From Clostridiales bacterium (GTDB lineage: Bacteria > Bacillota > Clostridia > Lachnospirales > Lachnospiraceae): a stretch of 64,000 bases of DNA. The notes under the pieces were generated by a model that was given only the letters and a program-made list of their open reading frames with translations, ran no database searches and was not told where the DNA came from. The stretch is taken from assembly GCA_021202925.1 (NCBI GenBank), contig JAJQCD010000010.1, positions 252,527-316,526 of the forward strand, read 5' to 3'. Shown here piece by piece: positions 15,917 to 23,988 of the stretch. How positions within the stretch are numbered: position 1 is the first letter of the stretch; each line of letters opens with the position of its first letter. Made by a program: the position numbers and the translations under genes.

Positions 15917-16864
15917 TTACATAGACGGCTGTTCCGGAGAAACATTATCTATGGCTGGGTTGGTGAAACTGTCCTTTATGTGAGTCCTCAGATAATCGCG
16001 GTAGCTTTGAAGCGCTTGTTTCTTTGGATTCTGCTTTGCATAAATAAAGTGAATATTCATATTGTAATCTTCCTCGGACAGGCCGGTCTCGAACGGTACA
16101 TAAACGCATTTCGTCGGTGATAAAAAGTCTTTAAAAATGGCAGAGGTCAGAAACACTCCCTGGTATGCGGCGATCGTGTGAAAAACGGTTGGAAGGGACG
16201 AGTCCGGGCAGAAAAAAATCTGCGCAGAAAGCTGTTTCCTGTCCATCATATTCTGAAAATATTCCGCGCCCAGCTTATCTTCAGCAAGAAAGATATTGGT
16301 CCGGCCCGTGAGATCTTCCGGAGTAATGATTGCTTTTCCGGAAAGCGGGTCTTCCTGGTGCACAACCGCATAAATGGGTCTCTGTAACAGCGTTTCTACT
16401 TCATAATCCGGATCCGAAATGTACACATTTGAAATGACGACGTCCAGTTCCTCCTTGCGCAACAATGCGATCAGCCGGTCTATGACCAGACTCTGTGTAA
16501 CCAGCTGAATGGAGGGATGCAGACGACAGAATTCTTTTGTGTGAGCTTCTGGCCATACCAGATTTGACATTCGTCCAAACCCGGCTTGAAGGGTGGTTGT
16601 GACTGTGTTTCGTTCCTTTAGTTCGGAAATGGTAGCATCCCACACCTCAAGAATTGTCTTTGCATTCTGATAAAAGATTTTTCCACTTTCGGTCACTGTC
16701 AGTTTTTGCGCCTGTGTATCAATCAGTTTCGTTTCCAACTGCACTTCCGCGTGACGAATTGATTTGGAAAGAGCCTGTCTGGATATGTATAGAATGCTGG
16801 CCGCCTTGGAAATATTTCTTGTCTCAACGACGGTAACATAATATCTCAGAAATTCAATATTCAC
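15917..16864 (-). CDS. LysR-family transcriptional regulator
   Basis: 315 residues from GTG 16864, which follows AAGGAAGGG; an upstream in-frame ATG at 16891 is less likely because it precedes the Shine-Dalgarno site. The N-terminal winged helix (FLRYYVTVVETRNISKAAS, SRQALSKSI) is typical of the family, followed by the effector-binding domain. It is divergent from the nitroreductase gene and convergent with the flavoprotein gene, so either may be its target. On the + strand CCTTATCA is repeated with 24-bp spacing (16883 and 16907) just upstream of its start, a possible autoregulatory site. Confidence 0.88.
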   Translation of the reverse strand: MNIEFLRYYVTVVETRNISKAASILYISRQALSKSIRHAEVQLETKLIDTQAQKLTVTESGKIFYQNAKTILEVWDATISELKERNTVTTTLQAGFGRMSNLVWPEAHTKEFCRLHPSIQLVTQSLVIDRLIALLRKEELDVVISNVYISDPDYEVETLLQRPIYAVVHQEDPLSGKAIITPEDLTGRTNIFLAEDKLGAEYFQNMMDRKQLSAQIFFCPDSSLPTVFHTIAAYQGVFLTSAIFKDFLSPTKCVYVPFETGLSEEDYNMNIHFIYAKQNPKKQALQSYRDYLRTHIKDSFTNPAIDNVSPEQPSM

Positions 16865-16944
16865 CTGTATCCCTTCCTTATGCCTTATCAAGCGTTATTT
16901 TCTAATCCTTATCATAGCAGAGATGATGAAATTTGTCATCCGGT

Positions 16945-16960
16945 TTGCATTCTCATGCAA
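16945..16960. promoter_or_regulatory. Dyad TTGCAT-N4-ATGCAA, candidate operator
   Basis: A perfect 6-bp inverted repeat placed just upstream of the -35 of the nitroreductase promoter, between divergent genes, a usual site for a LysR regulator. Confidence 0.35.
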
Positions 16961-16964
16961 GCTC

Positions 16965-16993
16965 TTTACTTTTCGTTTCGTATTTTGTAAAAT
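16965..16993 (+). promoter_or_regulatory. Sigma-A promoter of the nitroreductase gene
   Basis: TTTACT, 17 bases, TAAAAT; the start codon is 38 bp downstream. Confidence 0.5.
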
Positions 16994-17030
16994 AAATACA
17001 GATTTGATTGGCAAACGAGGAGGATGTTTT

Positions 17031-17609
17031 ATGAAGGTAAAAGAACTGGCAGAAAAGAACCGCAGTTATCGCGGATATGATGAGAGACGGCGCGTGACCA
17101 GAGAGGAGCTGACAGAATTTGTGGAATGCGCCCGGCTCTGTCCGTCTACTGTGAATATGCAGCCACTCAAGTACCGCCTTGTGTATGAAAAAGAGGAAGT
17201 GGATCGTCTGCAGCCACAGACAAACTGGGCGCGTGCGCTGCCTGATCTGCATTTGCCGCATGAAGGAATGTGTCCGACTGCTTTTATCGTGATCTGTCAG
17301 GATACCAGAATCAGTGATTCGATGGCCAGATATCAGAAAGATGTCGGAATCGTGGCGCAGACGATGCTTCTGGCAGCGACAGAGATGGAACTGGGCGGCT
17401 GTATGATTGGCAATTTTGGGGCCGCTTCTGTCCGGGAGACATTGGGACTGCCGGAATATATGGCGCCGATGCTGGTTGTCGCGTTTGGCAAACCGGCGGA
17501 AACGGTCGTACTCACAGAGATTGAGGATGGAGAAAGCACGAATTATTACCGCGACGGAAATGATGTCCACTATGTTCCCAAGCGAAAACTCGAAGATATT
17601 ATTTTATAG
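17031..17609 (+). CDS. Nitroreductase-family flavoprotein
   Basis: 192 residues from ATG 17031, preceded by GAGGAGG. The N-terminal RSYRGYDERR matches the FMN-phosphate-binding RSxRxF motif of the family, CPSTVNMQPLKY the conserved flavin-binding loop, and ELGGCMIGNF the mid-domain segment. NAD(P)H-dependent reduction of an unknown acceptor is expected. It stands beside a flavin reductase lipoprotein and two LysR regulators, suggesting a redox or detoxification cluster. Neighbouring LysR genes could regulate it. Confidence 0.88.
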   Translation: MKVKELAEKNRSYRGYDERRRVTREELTEFVECARLCPSTVNMQPLKYRLVYEKEEVDRLQPQTNWARALPDLHLPHEGMCPTAFIVICQDTRISDSMARYQKDVGIVAQTMLLAATEMELGGCMIGNFGAASVRETLGLPEYMAPMLVVAFGKPAETVVLTEIEDGESTNYYRDGNDVHYVPKRKLEDIIL

Positions 17610-17711
17610 TTCACGCATCTGTTCTCCTGATCAAAGCATGACCGGAGAAAGGCGCAGAGAAATGGCGGTGTGCGCGGTCTGCTTCACGCCTGCCACGGGG
17701 GGAGAGTTAAG

Positions 17712-18668
17712 ATGACAGATAAGGAATTGCTGTACATTCGGACCATTGCGGAGGAGCGTACGATTTCTGCTGCGGCGAAAAAGCTGTTTGTGATGCAGCC
17801 GGCCTTAAGCCACTGCCTGAGTACGCTGGAGAAGGATGTGGGAACGCCATTGTTCATCCGGACGCCGAGTGGATTGGATATGACCTATGCGGGGCAGTGT
17901 TATTATGAGATGGCGGTAGAGATCCTGGATATATACAATGATTATCGCCAGAAGATTTCGGATATCAGCTCGATGCGGCGGGGAAATGTCCGCTTTGGTA
18001 TGACGCGTTATATCAGCAGCATCATTGCGCCAAAGGTACTGCCGGAGTTTTCGCGGCAGTATCCGAACATTGATATTCATCTGGAGGAGCGCACATCGAA
18101 CGAGCTGGAAGCGTCGGTGATCAGCCGCAAGCTGAATTTTGGCGTACATCATGTGATGGATGAACCGCTTGGGGCGAAGAAGGGGGCGGATTCGGTCGAT
18201 CATGACAGTCGGCTTTATCAACAGATTCTGTCGCAGGATGAATTTTGCGTTGTGCTTCCGGAGGGGCATCCGGCAGCTGCGCAGGCGATGCATCTGGCTG
18301 GTTATACCTATCCGGTGCTGGATCCTGGATGCCTGCAGGATGAGCCGTTTGTCCTGGAGACAAAGAACCATCGGATGCGAAACGTGGCCGATGAGATTAT
18401 CAGGCGGGTTGGTATCTGCCCGAAGATTCGTCTGGAGACGGAAATGTTTACGACGGCGCTGGATCTGGTGAAGGCTGGATATGGTGTTTCTATTATCAAT
18501 GCCTATTATCTTCGGTCGGTTTCCGACTTGAGCGGCTGCCGGCTGTATTCGATTCCGAAGAAGTACAAGCCCTACTGGTACCTGTGTATTTTCCGGCTGG
18601 CAAAGGGGCACATGTCCTTCGCGTCACAGGCGTTGTATGATATGATTGTGAGAGAAGAGTGGAGTTGA
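17712..18668 (+). CDS. LysR-family transcriptional regulator
   Basis: 318 residues from ATG 17712 (GGGGGGAGAG upstream). The helix-turn-helix lies in residues about 10-60 (ERTISAAAKKLFVMQPALS), followed by a substrate-binding-like domain. It lies upstream of and in the same direction as the tctCBA genes, whose uptake system it probably controls; citrate- or tricarboxylate-type ligands are typical for such pairs, but the ligand is not shown by the sequence. Confidence 0.88.
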   Translation: MTDKELLYIRTIAEERTISAAAKKLFVMQPALSHCLSTLEKDVGTPLFIRTPSGLDMTYAGQCYYEMAVEILDIYNDYRQKISDISSMRRGNVRFGMTRYISSIIAPKVLPEFSRQYPNIDIHLEERTSNELEASVISRKLNFGVHHVMDEPLGAKKGADSVDHDSRLYQQILSQDEFCVVLPEGHPAAAQAMHLAGYTYPVLDPGCLQDEPFVLETKNHRMRNVADEIIRRVGICPKIRLETEMFTTALDLVKAGYGVSIINAYYLRSVSDLSGCRLYSIPKKYKPYWYLCIFRLAKGHMSFASQALYDMIVREEWS

Positions 18669-18744
18669 TTAGGAGAGACACATGTATACATACACAAACC
18701 GCGGAGTATAAAAAAAATTTATAGGCAATATAAATCTAATTCAC

Positions 18745-18773
18745 TTTTCAGCATGCATTTTTTCGTGTACAAT
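18745..18773 (+). promoter_or_regulatory. Candidate sigma-A promoter of tctCBA
   Basis: TTTTCA, 17 bases, TACAAT, in an AT-rich leader 70 bp before the tctC start. Confidence 0.45.
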
Positions 18774-18843
18774 AAAATCACATTAAAATTTGGTGAATTT
18801 TAAAGTAAAATTTATCAAATTAAACAAAAAGGAGGATAAAGAA

Positions 18844-19890
18844 ATGAAAAAGCAAATTGCGGTACTGGCGGCAATGGCGATGGGTATCTCTGCTCTGGCT
18901 CTGACCGGATGCGGTTCCTCGTCGAGCAGCAGTTCTTCTTCGACCACGACTACAGCAGCAGCGGCAGCCGAAGGTGGAGAGGCAGCGGCGGCTGAAGAAG
19001 CGGCAAGCGACTGGGAGTGGGAGAGAAACGTTGAGATTATCTGTCCGTGGGGAACCGGCGGCGGCGCCGATACCACACTCCGTACCTTTGCGACCGCTCT
19101 GGAGAAGGAGCTTGGCGTATCCGTGGTCGTGAACAACAAGTCCGGTGCGGGCGGCGTTACGGGCGTTCAGTTCGCAGTCAGCCAGCCGGCAGACGGATAT
19201 ACCTATCTGCTCTGTACGCAGTCTCCGATGCTGGCGCAGATTTCCGGAGCAACCGATTTTGATGTCTATGGACAGATCCATCCGCTTTGCCAGCTGGTAC
19301 ATGACTGCAACATTTTTGTCACCAGTTCCAAATCTCCGTATAACAACTACGAGGAGCTGAAGGAATACGCACAGGCGAATCCCGGATCCGTAAAGTGCGG
19401 CGTTATGACGATTACCGGACTGGATGCGGCCTGCGTGATTGCCGGTTTTGAGGGTGACGTCGAGGCAGTGGCTTACACCGAGGGTTCTCAGCTGAACGCA
19501 GATGTCATCGGTGGCCATGTTGATCTGGCCTGCGTAGGACCGGCTGAGGTTTCCGCGATGCTGGAGTCCGGCGACATGAAGGTAATCATGACCTGTACCG
19601 AAGAGAGACTGACGATGGCCGGCTTTGAGGATGTGGAGTGTGCCGGCGAGCTGGGACTGGATTGCTTCTATGGACCGGCCAGAGGTATTTTCTACACCGA
19701 CGGCACACCGGAAGAGGCTGTGAAGGCATTCGAGGCAGCGGCGGAGAAGGCAGTTGCCAGCGAAGAGTTCCAGACCTGGACTGCACAGCAGGGCCTGGAT
19801 CAGAGACAGGGCTGGCTGAATACCGCGGATTACACGGAATCCTGGGATAATGATTATGCAGATCTGACGGCGATGTTCGGAGCAAATTAA
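18844..19890 (+). CDS. tctC: Tripartite tricarboxylate transporter substrate-binding lipoprotein
   Basis: 348 residues with a lipoprotein signal (LTGC, Cys23), a Ser/Thr/Ala/Glu-rich linker to about residue 60, then a TctC/Bug-type binding domain: IICPWGTGGGADTTLRTFA is the ligand-contacting first loop, and VNNKSGAGGVTG follows. It captures an organic acid, probably a carboxylate, outside the membrane and passes it to TctAB. ATG 18844 has AGGAGG upstream; the longer in-frame start at 18790 would precede the signal and is rejected. The hairpin after the gene fits higher expression of the binding protein than of the membrane parts. Confidence 0.9.
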   Translation: MKKQIAVLAAMAMGISALALTGCGSSSSSSSSSTTTTAAAAAEGGEAAAAEEAASDWEWERNVEIICPWGTGGGADTTLRTFATALEKELGVSVVVNNKSGAGGVTGVQFAVSQPADGYTYLLCTQSPMLAQISGATDFDVYGQIHPLCQLVHDCNIFVTSSKSPYNNYEELKEYAQANPGSVKCGVMTITGLDAACVIAGFEGDVEAVAYTEGSQLNADVIGGHVDLACVGPAEVSAMLESGDMKVIMTCTEERLTMAGFEDVECAGELGLDCFYGPARGIFYTDGTPEEAVKAFEAAAEKAVASEEFQTWTAQQGLDQRQGWLNTADYTESWDNDYADLTAMFGAN

Positions 19891-19903
19891 CTTGAAGTGG
19901 GAG

Positions 19904-19931
19904 TCAGGGAGTGGAGGTGTCCGCTCCCTGA
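19904..19931 (+). terminator. Intercistronic hairpin between tctC and tctB
   Basis: TCAGGGAGTGGA pairs with TCCGCTCCCTGA (12 bp, one G-U) closed by GGTG. No T-run follows; it probably protects the tctC 3' end or attenuates tctBA. Confidence 0.55.
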
Positions 19932-19943
19932 TGCAAAAGAGGA

Positions 19944-20465
19944 GTGAAAGGCAGGTTATCTGAATTGGATATTATTTTTTCAGTTGTATTGGGAATCTTC
20001 TGCGTATATCTGTTTTTCCTGGTAGGCGCTGAGTCTCCGGCGGCTACGCCGACCGAGCTTGGTGCGGCATTCTGGCCGAGAATCATTCTCGCCCTTCTTA
20101 TTTTTTTGATAGTGGTAAATATTGTAAAAACGTTGAGACAACAGAAGGAGAGTGGGGAATCGCTCATGGCGGGTTTCAATGTTGGAGAATTCCTGAAAAG
20201 CAAATTGCTGATCGGTATGATAATCGTGGCGATTCTTGCCATTGTGATGCCGACGATCGGCTTTATCCCGTCCTGTTTTGTGTTTTTGATTGCGTACGGA
20301 ACGCTGCTTGGTGAGCGACGGATCGCATATCTGGCTGTGGTATCCCTTGTCATCACGGCGATTCTTTATCTCCTGTTCCAGGGAGGACTGGATATCATGC
20401 TGCCGAGAGGTACCGGCGTCTTCCGTAGCTTTGCACTGTTCTTTGAAACCAAACTGCCATTTTAA
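19944..20465 (+). CDS. tctB: Tripartite tricarboxylate transporter, small membrane subunit
   Basis: 173 residues with four hydrophobic segments and the usual TctB features (AAFWPRIILALL, GFIPSCFVFL). The start is uncertain: GTG 19944 directly abuts AGAGGAG, while TTG 19965 has AAAGGCAGG at a better distance and would shorten the protein by seven residues. It forms the transporter with TctA downstream and TctC upstream. Confidence 0.85.
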   Translation: MKGRLSELDIIFSVVLGIFCVYLFFLVGAESPAATPTELGAAFWPRIILALLIFLIVVNIVKTLRQQKESGESLMAGFNVGEFLKSKLLIGMIIVAILAIVMPTIGFIPSCFVFLIAYGTLLGERRIAYLAVVSLVITAILYLLFQGGLDIMLPRGTGVFRSFALFFETKLPF

Positions 20466-20478
20466 GGAGGGGTAAAAA

Positions 20479-21981
20479 ATGTTTGATTTATTCTTAACGG
20501 GCATGAAGATTGTATTTACGCCTTCTACGTTTTTGCTGCTGGTGGCAGGTACGGTGTTGGGTGTAATTTTCGGCGCGATGCCCGGTGTCAGCGCATCCAT
20601 GGCGGTTGCCCTGGCTCTTCCGTTTGCTTATGCGATGGATCCGATCATTGCGATTGCCTTCCTGGTTTCCGTTTATTGTGCTTCCATTACCGGAGGCGGT
20701 ATCACGGCGATTCTGTTCCGAATCCCGGGTACTCCGTCCAGTGCACCGACTACCTTCGACGGCTATCCGATGGCGCAGAGAGGAGAGGCCGGTAAGGCGC
20801 TTGGATTTTCTCTGATTGCGTCGGCGTTCGGCGGTCTGGTAGCCGCCTTCGCCATGGCTCTGATTTCTCCGCAGCTCGCTTCGGTTGCATTGCAGTTTGG
20901 ACCGTCTGAGCTGTTTGCAGTTTCCTTCCTGGGACTTTCTGTTCTGTCCTGTCTGGACAGTGACAATATTGTCAAGACCCTGATTTCCGGTCTGCTGGGA
21001 CTGCTCCTTGCCTGTGTCGGTATGGACCCGATGCTGGGTATTGCCCGTTTTACATGGGGAAGTTCGACGCTTCTTTCCGGTATTGAGATGATTCCGGTCA
21101 TGATCGGTCTGTTTGCAGTGACGGAGGTCCTCAAGCAGACAGGCAAACCGAGAAAGGTTGATCAGGCAGATTCGACCAGTGGGAGCAGCAAGACAAATAC
21201 GGTTCTTCCCAGCTTCAAGGAAGTTTGGGCGACGAAGACGACGATGGTTCGTGCTTCCATTCTTGGTACGGTTGTCGGTATCCTTCCAGGTGCCGGTGCG
21301 ACAATCGCTTCTTTCCTGTCCTATGCGATTGAGAAGAAAGTATCCAAGCATCCGGAGAAGCTGGGAACCGGTATCCCGGACGGCATCGTTGCTTCAGAGG
21401 CGGCGAACAACGCGGCAACCGGCGGCTCGATGGTTCCGTTGCTTTCTCTTGGTATTCCCGGAGGTAACGCGGCTGCCATCATGATGACTGCTCTGGTCAT
21501 CAAGGGCGTTCAGGTCGGCCCGATGCTGGTCAAAACGCAGCCGGATTATCTGGCGTCGGTATTTGGCTCCATGTTCCTGACCAATATTATCATGGTTATC
21601 GTAGCGATGGGCGTGGCGAAGGTCTTTGCCAAGATCCTTTCTGTGCCGTACAGCATCCTTGGTCCGGTTATCATTATGATGGCCGCGATCGGAGCATATG
21701 CACTGAATAACAATACCGGCGATGTGGCTCTGATGGCTGGTGCCGGTATCATCGGTTATATGTTTGTCAAGCTGGGATATAATTCGGCGGCTCTTGTCCT
21801 GGGTCTTGTCCTTGGTCAGATGTGCGAATCCAACTTCCGTCGTGCTTATACGCTGACGAACGGAAGTCTGGCACAGATCTTCACGAAGCCGATCACGGCA
21901 GTGATTATGATCTGCTGCATCGTGATGCTGGTGTATCCGTTTGTGAAACCGTTGATTGTCAAGAATAAAAAGACGGCCTGA
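20479..21981 (+). CDS. tctA: Tripartite tricarboxylate transporter, large membrane subunit
   Basis: 500 residues, about 12 hydrophobic segments, full family length. Family motifs are clear: GAMPGVSASMA, YCASITGGGITAILFRIPG.P, and the symmetry-related GILPGAGATIASFLSYA and LSLGIPGGNAAAIMM. It is the ion-coupled translocation subunit. It lies 13 bp after tctB with AAGGAGGGG as Shine-Dalgarno, ending the operon. Confidence 0.95.
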   Translation: MFDLFLTGMKIVFTPSTFLLLVAGTVLGVIFGAMPGVSASMAVALALPFAYAMDPIIAIAFLVSVYCASITGGGITAILFRIPGTPSSAPTTFDGYPMAQRGEAGKALGFSLIASAFGGLVAAFAMALISPQLASVALQFGPSELFAVSFLGLSVLSCLDSDNIVKTLISGLLGLLLACVGMDPMLGIARFTWGSSTLLSGIEMIPVMIGLFAVTEVLKQTGKPRKVDQADSTSGSSKTNTVLPSFKEVWATKTTMVRASILGTVVGILPGAGATIASFLSYAIEKKVSKHPEKLGTGIPDGIVASEAANNAATGGSMVPLLSLGIPGGNAAAIMMTALVIKGVQVGPMLVKTQPDYLASVFGSMFLTNIIMVIVAMGVAKVFAKILSVPYSILGPVIIMMAAIGAYALNNNTGDVALMAGAGIIGYMFVKLGYNSAALVLGLVLGQMCESNFRRAYTLTNGSLAQIFTKPITAVIMICCIVMLVYPFVKPLIVKNKKTA

Positions 21982-22017
21982 CGAAGAAGGGTTTCTTTGT
22001 GGGTCTTAAGAGAAAGT

Positions 22018-22042
22018 AAATGGCGGGATTTTCCCGCCATTT
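22018..22042. terminator. Bidirectional terminator after tctA
   Basis: AAATGGCGGGA pairs perfectly with TCCCGCCATTT, between convergent genes. Confidence 0.75.
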
Positions 22043-22080
22043 GCTGTTTACGAAGGTTTTTTGGTCTCCTGGAACGGGTG

Positions 22081-22587
22081 TCAGCCGAACAGGACGCCCA
22101 GAAGTCCGTAGGAAATAATGGACATGATTACGGTTGCGATCGCTACGCCAAGCAGGATAGCCGGGAACGATTTGCGAATCCGCATGTGAAGCAGAGACGC
22201 GACCAGGGAGCCGGTCCAGGCGCCGGTGCCGGGAAGGGGAATGCCGACGAAGAGCGTGAGTCCCCAGAAACCGTAGGTTTCGATCTGCCCTTTATTCCTG
22301 TCTGCGCGGGCGCGGATCCAGTGAGCGATACCGCCCAGTCCCGGCACGCTTTCCATCCAGTTCAGCAGTCGTTCAACCAGCAGGAGAATGAAGGGAATCG
22401 GCAGCAGATTGCCAAGGATGCAGATTGGAATCGCCCGCAGAATCGGGACATTCAGTAAGGCCGGGGAGGCGGCCAGGAGACCGCCGCGAAGCTCCAGAAG
22501 CGGAAGCATGGAAATGAGGAATATAATCAGTTCGCTCGGAATCGTACCTCCGAGCGTGGCAGTCAGTGTCTGTACCAGTGAATTCAT
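22081..22587 (-). CDS. COG2426-type small membrane protein (small multidrug export family)
   Basis: 168 residues from ATG 22587, with AAGGAG 11 bp upstream; the GTG at 22599 abuts the Shine-Dalgarno site. Several hydrophobic segments and the motifs LPLLELRGGLLAA and GIPLPGTGAWTGSLVA match the widespread COG2426/Sm_multidrug_ex family, whose role is not settled despite its name. It is monocistronic and divergent from the chromate transporter pair. Confidence 0.82.
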   Translation of the reverse strand: MNSLVQTLTATLGGTIPSELIIFLISMLPLLELRGGLLAASPALLNVPILRAIPICILGNLLPIPFILLLVERLLNWMESVPGLGGIAHWIRARADRNKGQIETYGFWGLTLFVGIPLPGTGAWTGSLVASLLHMRIRKSFPAILLGVAIATVIMSIISYGLLGVLFG

Positions 22588-22686
22588 AATTCGAAACACT
22601 CCTTTAATCTTATAACTGATGGGATACCCGCAAATTATAGCAGACTTTCTCCTGTTTGACCATATGAAATTTATACTCTCTTTTTT

Positions 22687-22706
22687 CCATAGGATTTTTC
22701 CTATGG
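22687..22706. promoter_or_regulatory. Perfect palindrome CCATAGGA-TTTT-TCCTATGG
   Basis: An 8-bp inverted repeat in the divergent gap, about 20 bp upstream of the -35 of the chromate transporter promoter. It could be an operator or a small hairpin. Confidence 0.35.
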
Positions 22707-22726
22707 CTGCTATTGTGAATTTGATA

Positions 22727-22756
22727 TTGTAAAGAATGTAAAATTGGATTTATAAT
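22727..22756 (+). promoter_or_regulatory. Sigma-A promoter of the chromate transporter genes
   Basis: TTGTAA, 18 bases, TATAAT; the start codon is 34 bp downstream. Confidence 0.55.
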
Positions 22757-22789
22757 TTGAAAAATCGGGTATTTAGGGAGGAAAGGTAC

Positions 22790-23356
22790 ATGGAAGGAAG
22801 TTGCTGGAAAAAGGCCTGGAAGCTGTTCCTGTTTTATGCGAAAATCGGAATATTTACCTTTGGCGGCGGCTGGGGAATCCTGGCGGAGATGCGCAAGGAA
22901 TTTGTGGAGAAGGAACAGATCATTACGGATGAGGAATTGCTGGATGTGACATCGGTCGGACGTTCTCTGCCAGGAACGATGATTGGCAATGTATCCTTCC
23001 TGTTTGGGTATCACATTGGTGGCCCGATCTGTGGCTTTGCTGCTCTGATTGGGATGATATTCTGGCCATTTATCATTCTGTCAGTGATTACATTTATCTA
23101 TGCGAGAGTTCTGGACAACATTTATGTCGCCCGCGCCATGGTGGGCATCCGCGCGGCGGTGGTGCCGATTATGGTTGCCGCTATCATACCGCTTGGCAGG
23201 CAGGCGCTGCAGGATCGGATTGCCTGGATCATTATGGGCGCCGCGTTCCTGTTGTGCAGTTTCGGCCGGAATAACATACTTGCGGTGGTTCTCGGTGCAA
23301 TCACCGGATATCTGATCAAGGGGGTGCTGAAGGTTGGTTCTGACAACAATGCTTGA
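22790..23356 (+). CDS. Chromate transporter family protein, first half-size subunit
   Basis: 188 residues from ATG 22790 (GGGAGGAAAGG upstream). It carries the CHR-family opening FYAKIGIFTFGGGWGILAEM and SLPGTMIGNVSFLFGYHIGG. Half-size CHR proteins occur as adjacent pairs that together equal one long ChrA; the overlap with the next gene fits this. Export of chromate, or transport of another oxyanion, is the family role; the true substrate in this anaerobe is unknown. Confidence 0.88.
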   Translation: MEGSCWKKAWKLFLFYAKIGIFTFGGGWGILAEMRKEFVEKEQIITDEELLDVTSVGRSLPGTMIGNVSFLFGYHIGGPICGFAALIGMIFWPFIILSVITFIYARVLDNIYVARAMVGIRAAVVPIMVAAIIPLGRQALQDRIAWIIMGAAFLLCSFGRNNILAVVLGAITGYLIKGVLKVGSDNNA

Positions 23357-23873
23357 ACTGTTTGTTTCATTCCTCAAGATCGGTATGACTAGCTTTGGTG
23401 GGATGAGTATGGTTCCATTGATCAATGCGGAGATGCTGAACCATGGGTGGATGACCGTGCGGGAGGTGGCGGATATTGTAGCGATTGCCGAGATGACGCC
23501 GGGGCCTCTTGGCCTGAACTGCGCGACCTTTGCCGGAATGCGGGTGGCGGGTCTGCCAGGGGCGGTCTGTGCAAATCTTGGCGTATTGTTTCCGACCTAT
23601 TCAATTGGCTGGGTTGCGGCCGTGTTTTTTGAGCGGTTTAAGAGCAGTAATATCATGCAGTGTCTGCTCTATGGAATTCGTCCTGTCTGTATTGGAATGG
23701 TGATCAGCGTCGTGATTGATCTTAGCCAGAGCAATTATATGCTCGACGGGAATCTTTATATTCAGCCGATTCTGATCGGAATCGTCGCGCTGATCCTTCT
23801 GATGAAAGGAAAACAGCGGATTCCCGTTGTCATTATTGTGTCGGCTGTGTTGGGAATTCTGATTGTGCGATAA
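23334..23873 (+). CDS. Chromate transporter family protein, second half-size subunit
   Basis: 179 residues if TTG 23334 is used (AGGGGGTG upstream); ATG 23349 is the alternative. The coding region overlaps the first subunit by 8 or 23 bp, so the two are translationally coupled. CHR motifs are FLKIGMTSFGGMSMVPLI and AEMTPGPLGLNCATFAG. Membrane topology is expected to be opposite to the first half, as in other CHR pairs. Confidence 0.88.
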   Translation: MVLTTMLELFVSFLKIGMTSFGGMSMVPLINAEMLNHGWMTVREVADIVAIAEMTPGPLGLNCATFAGMRVAGLPGAVCANLGVLFPTYSIGWVAAVFFERFKSSNIMQCLLYGIRPVCIGMVISVVIDLSQSNYMLDGNLYIQPILIGIVALILLMKGKQRIPVVIIVSAVLGILIVR

Positions 23874-23900
23874 TGATAAGAAATTTGAGAATCTGTATGT

Positions 23901-23945
23901 GCGTGCATCTGTGTGGATTGCTGTTCCTCACAGATGCACGCTTTT
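23901..23945. terminator. Terminator between convergent chr pair and AAA+ gene
   Basis: GCGTGCATCTGTG pairs with CACAGATGCACGC (13 bp, 15-base loop), then TTTT on the + strand. Confidence 0.8.
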
Positions 23946-23988
23946 GATTTGTCGCAGGGCGCAGGTCGAGTCTGGCTTGGTTGTTTCG